Assembly (NCBI GenBank): GCA_037131575.1
Contig: JBAXQV010000123.1
Coordinates: 1-9,355 of the forward strand
Source: VFMC01 sp037131575
Lineage (GTDB): Bacteria; Actinomycetota; Acidimicrobiia; Acidimicrobiales; Ilumatobacteraceae
Reading direction: 5' to 3'
DNA: 9,355 nt
In this document: positions 5,860-9,355 of the stretch, piece by piece
Numbering within the stretch: the stretch's first letter is position 1
Layout: the number at the start of each line of letters is the position of its first letter
Notes under the pieces: generated by a model
The model's input: the letters and a program-made list of their open reading frames with translations, nothing else
Database searches by the model: none
What the model was told of the DNA's origin: nothing
Position numbers and translations under genes: made by a program

Positions 5860-7620
5860 ATGACGGGCCGATCGCCACTTTTCCAGTTCCGGCGCTTGTC
5901 GTTCTGGCGCGCCGTCACCCTCGTCGTTGCCGCCGTGGTAGGCATCGGGTTGTTCGGCGTCGGCGCCGCGCACGCCCAGAACGCGCTGGTCAGTTCGAAC
6001 CCGGCCGATAACGCCAGCCTGCCCTCGTCGCCCACCTCGATGAGCTTTGTGCTGCTCGACCCGGTGGGGCCCACCAACACCGCCGCTGCTACGTGCGGCG
6101 GCAATCCGTTCAGTGTCGGCAAACCCAATGTGGGCTCCGACGGGCGCACCGTGAACGTGTCGGTGCCCAACCCCATGCCCAAGGGCACCTGCAAGGTGGT
6201 GCTGTTCGTGAGCGCCCCCGATGGTTCGCCCAACGGCCAGGTGTCGATCAGTTTCACCATCACCGCGGCTACTGCAGCCACCACCATTCCCGACACCACC
6301 GTGGCCGGCGGAGAGACCGGCGGTGGCACGCCCACCACGGTGGCCGGTGATGGCACCACCGACTCGGGTGCCTCTTCCTCGTCGTCCGATCGGCTCGGCG
6401 GCGTATTGGGCCTGGCCCGATTGATCACCACCCTCGGGCTCTCGGTCCTGTTGGGTTCCATCGTGCTCATCGTGGTGGCCTGGCCCGATGGGCTCGACTA
6501 TGTGCTCACCGCCCGGTTCCTGCGTTCGGCGTGGTGGGTGTCGCTTGCCGGGTCGGTGCTCATGGCGGGCACCCTCACGGCGCAGATCAGTGGGAAGTCG
6601 CTCGGTTCGGCGATGGTGCCACTGTCGTGGACACATCTCACCGACACGACGCCGGGTATTGCTGCACTGTTGCGTGTCGTGCTGGTGATCGGCTGTGGCT
6701 GGGTGGTGCTGCAACCCGACCGCATCATCGACTCGGCCACGCAACTGCCCGCCGTGGCCCTGCCCGCGCTGGCCATGGTCACCTTTGCGTTCACCCGTAC
6801 CGGTGGCGACCTGGCGGCCATCGGCACACTCATGAGCATCGGCCATGTTCTGGCCATCTCGGTCTGGTTCGGCGGGTTGGTGCTGCTCGCCCGGGTGGTG
6901 CTCGCTTCGCACGGCGAGGCCGATCTCGTGCATGCGGTGCGCGGTTTCGGCCGAATCGCCACCCCCGCCATGCTCGTCACCGTCGTCACCGGTGCGGTGC
7001 AGACCTTCCGCCTCGACAGTGGCTCGCTGTTCAGCAGCGGTCATGGCCGGGTGCTGCTGCTGAAGGCAGTGGTGGTGGGCGCCATGGTGTTCGTGGGTTT
7101 CGCCACGCGTCAGTTCGTGAACAGCCAACTCAGCCGTGCCGATGTACTGAGCGCGGGCATGGCCCAACGCCTGCGCCGAGCCACCGGCATGGAAGCGCTG
7201 GCCGGTGTGCTGGTGCTGGTGCTGACGTCGTGGCTGGTGTCGTTCACGCCGCCGAATCTCATGCCCAAGGTCGACACCGCGAAGTACGGCTACACCAACG
7301 GGCATTTCATCTCGGGCGACCTCGATGTGAAGGTGTTGCTCACCGGCAAGGTGGGGCCCAACGGTGTGCGAGTGGAAGTGGCGAAGCCGTCAAGTGGGTT
7401 GAAGAACTTCGTCATCACCTTCATTCCGCCCGTGGGCACATCGGCCCCCACGGTGGTGCTCACGGTGCCGGCGAAGATGACGGGTGCAGGTGTGGCCGTG
7501 CTCGACGAGGTCGACGGTGTGCCGCTCACCGCGCCGGGTGTGTGGACGCTGGCTGTCTCGGCCGTTACGCCCACCGGTACTCAAACTGCGCAGAAGTCGT
7601 TCACCCTCGTCGGGCAATGA
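5860..7620 (+). CDS. CopC-CopD domain fusion membrane protein
   Basis: A 586-residue envelope protein with the order signal peptide, CopC domain, linker, CopD membrane domain, extracytoplasmic tail. The signal peptide ends at AHA (about 37-39). The CopC-like beta domain runs to about 135 (ALVSSNPADNASL at its start, SISFTIT at its end) and contains Cys80 and Cys111. A Thr/Gly/Ser linker spans about 136-177. The CopD-like part has about eight predicted membrane helices (near 183-207, 221-241, 265-285, 297-312, 327-348, 366-382, 397-415, 445-461), with the family-like SIGHVLAISVWFGGLVLL and GHGRVLLLKA segments. The last 125 residues resemble FixH/YtkA-type domains, ending in a GVWTLAVSAVTPTG strand pair. 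Fusions of this kind (Bacillus subtilis YcnJ is the known example) are linked to copper uptake. Here the usual CopC ligand histidines are replaced: Gln40 where the first mature His is expected, and DGS where DGH is expected. A copper role is therefore uncertain. The 3' end overlaps the ligase gene by 20 bases. Confidence 0.88.
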   Translation: MTGRSPLFQFRRLSFWRAVTLVVAAVVGIGLFGVGAAHAQNALVSSNPADNASLPSSPTSMSFVLLDPVGPTNTAAATCGGNPFSVGKPNVGSDGRTVNVSVPNPMPKGTCKVVLFVSAPDGSPNGQVSISFTITAATAATTIPDTTVAGGETGGGTPTTVAGDGTTDSGASSSSSDRLGGVLGLARLITTLGLSVLLGSIVLIVVAWPDGLDYVLTARFLRSAWWVSLAGSVLMAGTLTAQISGKSLGSAMVPLSWTHLTDTTPGIAALLRVVLVIGCGWVVLQPDRIIDSATQLPAVALPALAMVTFAFTRTGGDLAAIGTLMSIGHVLAISVWFGGLVLLARVVLASHGEADLVHAVRGFGRIATPAMLVTVVTGAVQTFRLDSGSLFSSGHGRVLLLKAVVVGAMVFVGFATRQFVNSQLSRADVLSAGMAQRLRRATGMEALAGVLVLVLTSWLVSFTPPNLMPKVDTAKYGYTNGHFISGDLDVKVLLTGKVGPNGVRVEVAKPSSGLKNFVITFIPPVGTSAPTVVLTVPAKMTGAGVAVLDEVDGVPLTAPGVWTLAVSAVTPTGTQTAQKSFTLVGQ

Positions 7621-8695
7621 GGCTTTCGAACGTCACTGCGGTGGCCGCGTCGAGTTGGTCGTAGCGGCAGCTTGCCGGCTCGCGGTCGGGGCGCCAGCGC
7701 AGGAATTGCACGCCGTGCCGGAAGCGGCCGTTCTGCAATTGCCCGAACGTCACCTCGGCCACACGTTCCACCCGTAGCGGCACCCACGACAGGTCTTTCC
7801 CGGCGCTCCACCGACTCTGCGCACCCGGTAGCCGTGCCGATTCGTGCGCCTCGGCTTCCGCCCACGCCCGCCATGGATGATCGGCCAATGCGTGCTCGGT
7901 GAGCGGGGCCAGTTCGGCCAGTAGTTCGGCGCGCCGCTTCACCGTGAAACTGGCCGCCACGCCCACATGGTGCAGGGTGCCCCCGGCGTCGTGCAGGCCC
8001 AACAGCAGCGAGCCCACTCCATTGCCGTCTTTGTGCAGCCGGTAGCCGGCCACCGCACAGTCGGCCGTGCGCGAATGCTTCACCTTCACGAGGGTCCGCT
8101 TGTCGGGTGTGTAGGGGTCGGTGAGGCGTTTGGCCACCACACCATCGAGGCCGGCTCCCTCGAACTCCACGAACCACTGGGCTGCAATCGTGGCGTCGGT
8201 GGTGCAGGGACAGCAATACACCGGGCCGGTGGCCGTGGCCAGCATTTCATCGAGCGCGGCGCGCCGTTCGGTGAGCGGCTGGTGCATCAGTACCTCGTCG
8301 CCCAGGGCCAGCAGGTCGAATGCCACGAACGAGGCGGGGGTCTCCGTCGACAGGCGTTGCACTCGCGACGCGGCGGGGTGGATGCGTTGCAGCAGCGCAT
8401 CGAAGTCGAGCCCGCGGCCTTCCCGGTGGGGGATGACGATTTCGCCGTCGACCACGCACCGCTCGGGAAGCGAACGCCGCATCGGTTCGATCAGTTCAGG
8501 GAAATAGCGGGTGAACGGGCGCTCGTTGCGGCTGGTGAGCTCGATGTCGTCACCGTCTTTGAACACGATGCACCGGAAGCCGTCCCACTTCGGTTCGTAC
8601 AGCCAACTGTTTCGGTCGGGGCCGTCATCCGTCGGGATGGTGTCGGCCGCCTTGGCCAGCATCGGGGCGAGCGGTGGTTGCAGGGGCAGCGTCAC
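7601..8695 (-). CDS. ligC: ATP-dependent DNA ligase, LigC type
   Basis: A 364-residue stand-alone ATP-dependent ligase, close to the length of mycobacterial LigC. It seals DNA nicks through a ligase-AMP intermediate and is thought to serve repair rather than replication. The adenylated lysine is Lys36 in motif I (EPKWDGFR, 34-41). Further motifs are VVDGEIVIP (81-89), SFVAFDLLALG (122-132, motif III), DGVVAKR (184-190, motif IV) and LVKVKH (202-207, motif V). The OB-fold domain occupies about 215-364 and includes VAEVTFGQLQNGRFRH and FLRWRPDREP, as in LigC. There is no polymerase or nuclease domain, so it is not a full LigD. The start chosen is GTG 8695, giving MTLPLQPPLAPMLAKA, which matches the family's N-terminus; GTGs at 8731 and 8749 are in frame but would add unconserved residues. 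No clear Shine-Dalgarno sequence precedes it. No ku gene is visible. Confidence 0.92.
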   Translation of the reverse strand: MTLPLQPPLAPMLAKAADTIPTDDGPDRNSWLYEPKWDGFRCIVFKDGDDIELTSRNERPFTRYFPELIEPMRRSLPERCVVDGEIVIPHREGRGLDFDALLQRIHPAASRVQRLSTETPASFVAFDLLALGDEVLMHQPLTERRAALDEMLATATGPVYCCPCTTDATIAAQWFVEFEGAGLDGVVAKRLTDPYTPDKRTLVKVKHSRTADCAVAGYRLHKDGNGVGSLLLGLHDAGGTLHHVGVAASFTVKRRAELLAELAPLTEHALADHPWRAWAEAEAHESARLPGAQSRWSAGKDLSWVPLRVERVAEVTFGQLQNGRFRHGVQFLRWRPDREPASCRYDQLDAATAVTFESLIARRG

Positions 8696-8749
8696 CCGTA
8701 CAGCTTGCCAGCCTGCGCGGCGGATAGGCACTGGCCACTGGTCGGGCAC

Positions 8750-8755
8750 TAGCGT
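8750..8755 (+). promoter_or_regulatory. Candidate leaderless promoter of the carboxylase gene
   Basis: TAGCGT, identical to the hexamer before the CopCD-like gene, ends eight bases before GTG 8764, with no Shine-Dalgarno sequence between. GGTCGGG precedes it, and CTGGCC lies 13 bases upstream (8731-8736). It supports GTG 8764 as the start over ATG 8791. The 68-base divergent gap to ligC contains nothing else I can support. Confidence 0.42.
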
Positions 8756-8763
8756 GGCACCCC

Positions 8764-9355
8764 GTGAGTGATGCGACTACCTCGAACGGCATGGCCGACA
8801 AGCTCGACGATCTGCGCCAGCGGAGAGACCAGGCCATTCATGCCGGGTCGCCGCGGTCGGTCGAGCGTCAGCACGAGAAGGGCAAGATGCTCGCCCGCGA
8901 GCGCATCGAGTACTTCCTCGACCCGGGCAGCTTCCACGAACTCGACATGCTCGCTCGCCACCGTGCGCATGCTGCCGGCCTCGAAGAGCGGCCCTACACC
9001 GACGGTGTCATCACCGGTTGGGGCACGGTCGACGGTCGCAAGGTATTCGTGTTCAGCCAAGACTTCACCGTGTTCGGTGGCGCACTGGGCGAGGTGTTCG
9101 CCGAGAAGATCCACAAGCTCATGGACCTGGCGTTGAAGGTGGGTGCCCCGGTGGTGGGCCTCAACGACGGCGCCGGCGCGCGCATTCAAGAGGGCGTGGT
9201 CAGCCTCGCCAGCTATGGCGGCATCTTCCACCGCAATGTGCAGGCGAGTGGTGTGATTCCGCAGATCAGTGTCATCCTCGGGCCCTGCGCCGGCGGTGCG
9301 GTGTACAGCCCGGCCATGACCGACTTCATCTTCATGGTGCGCGAAACCAGCCACA
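8764..9355 (+). CDS. Acyl-CoA (propionyl-CoA type) carboxylase beta subunit, 3'-truncated
   Basis: The first 197 residues of a biotin-dependent carboxyltransferase subunit, cut by the window end; full family members have about 510-550 residues. With an alpha subunit carrying biotin carboxylase and biotin carrier domains (not in the window), it moves the carboxyl group from biotin to propionyl-CoA or acetyl-CoA in the cytoplasm. Recognisable blocks are KLDDLRQRRDQAIHAG at the N-terminus (13-28), GKMLARERIEYFLDPGSF (40-57), DGVITGWGTVDGRKVFVFSQD with FTVFGGALGE (80-110), NDGAGARIQEGV (134-145) and GPCAGGAVYSPAMTDF (173-188). The last two belong to the acyl-CoA site and oxyanion-forming loops. 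The residue that sets acyl-chain preference lies in the missing C-terminal half, so PccB versus AccD cannot be separated. The GTG start is favoured by the TAGCGT box upstream; ATG 8791 (residue 10) is the alternative. It is transcribed divergently from ligC. Confidence 0.93.
   Translation, partial: MSDATTSNGMADKLDDLRQRRDQAIHAGSPRSVERQHEKGKMLARERIEYFLDPGSFHELDMLARHRAHAAGLEERPYTDGVITGWGTVDGRKVFVFSQDFTVFGGALGEVFAEKIHKLMDLALKVGAPVVGLNDGAGARIQEGVVSLASYGGIFHRNVQASGVIPQISVILGPCAGGAVYSPAMTDFIFMVRETSH

Noticed and set aside
5185..7305. Very long open frame on the minus strand (706 codons) opposite the lipoprotein and CopCD-like genes
   Set aside because: It is a shadow of high-GC codon use: the product is rich in His, Gly, Arg and Gln with no recognisable domain, and it spans two genuine genes plus their gap.

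Overview
The window is GC-rich (about two-thirds G+C by eye) and densely packed with ordinary chromosomal genes. It probably comes from an actinobacterium. The evidence is high-GC codon use, GTG starts, starts that look leaderless with a TANNNT box just upstream, an Ala/Pro-rich DnaX linker, a LigC-type ATP-dependent ligase, and a CopC-CopD fusion with a TA/SG-rich linker. Mycobacterium tuberculosis also carries dnaX, recR and ligC in one chromosomal neighbourhood (recalled, not searched). A class such as Acidimicrobiia is plausible, but the sequence alone does not establish it. I see no mobile elements, CRISPR arrays, tRNA or rRNA genes.

Layout. (1) 1-844, plus strand: the 3' part of a YaaH-like family 18 glycoside hydrolase gene. 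(2) 897-2078, plus: a complete acetyl-CoA acetyltransferase (thiolase) with a strong ribosome binding site. (3) 2079-2286: the longest gap. It is convergent between the thiolase and recR and holds a small terminator-like hairpin, an AT-rich island with a consensus-like promoter, and two adjacent strong stem-loops followed by a U4 run. Together these look like a short stand-alone RNA gene. (4) 2287-4715, minus: dnaX and recR, overlapping by one base (TGATG), with no ybaB/ebfC gene between them. (5) 4819-5829, plus: a secreted lipoprotein of unknown function. (6) 5860-7620, plus: a CopC-CopD membrane protein whose CopC domain lacks the usual histidine copper ligands. (7) 7601-8695, minus: an ATP-dependent DNA ligase (LigC-like) that overlaps the copCD-like gene tail to tail by 20 bases. 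(8) 8764-9355, plus: the start of an acyl-CoA (propionyl-CoA type) carboxylase beta subunit, which runs off the window.

How the genes relate. DnaX (clamp loader) and RecR (recombinational repair) form a translationally coupled replication/repair unit, and LigC is a further repair enzyme nearby. The thiolase and the carboxylase beta subunit belong to acyl-CoA metabolism but are far apart and separately transcribed. The lipoprotein and the CopCD-like protein are adjacent envelope proteins on one strand. No single new multi-gene system is visible. The most unusual elements are the candidate small RNA at 2116-2264, the degenerate copper site, and a promoter-like motif recurring at a fixed distance from three start codons (dnaX, copCD-like, carboxylase).
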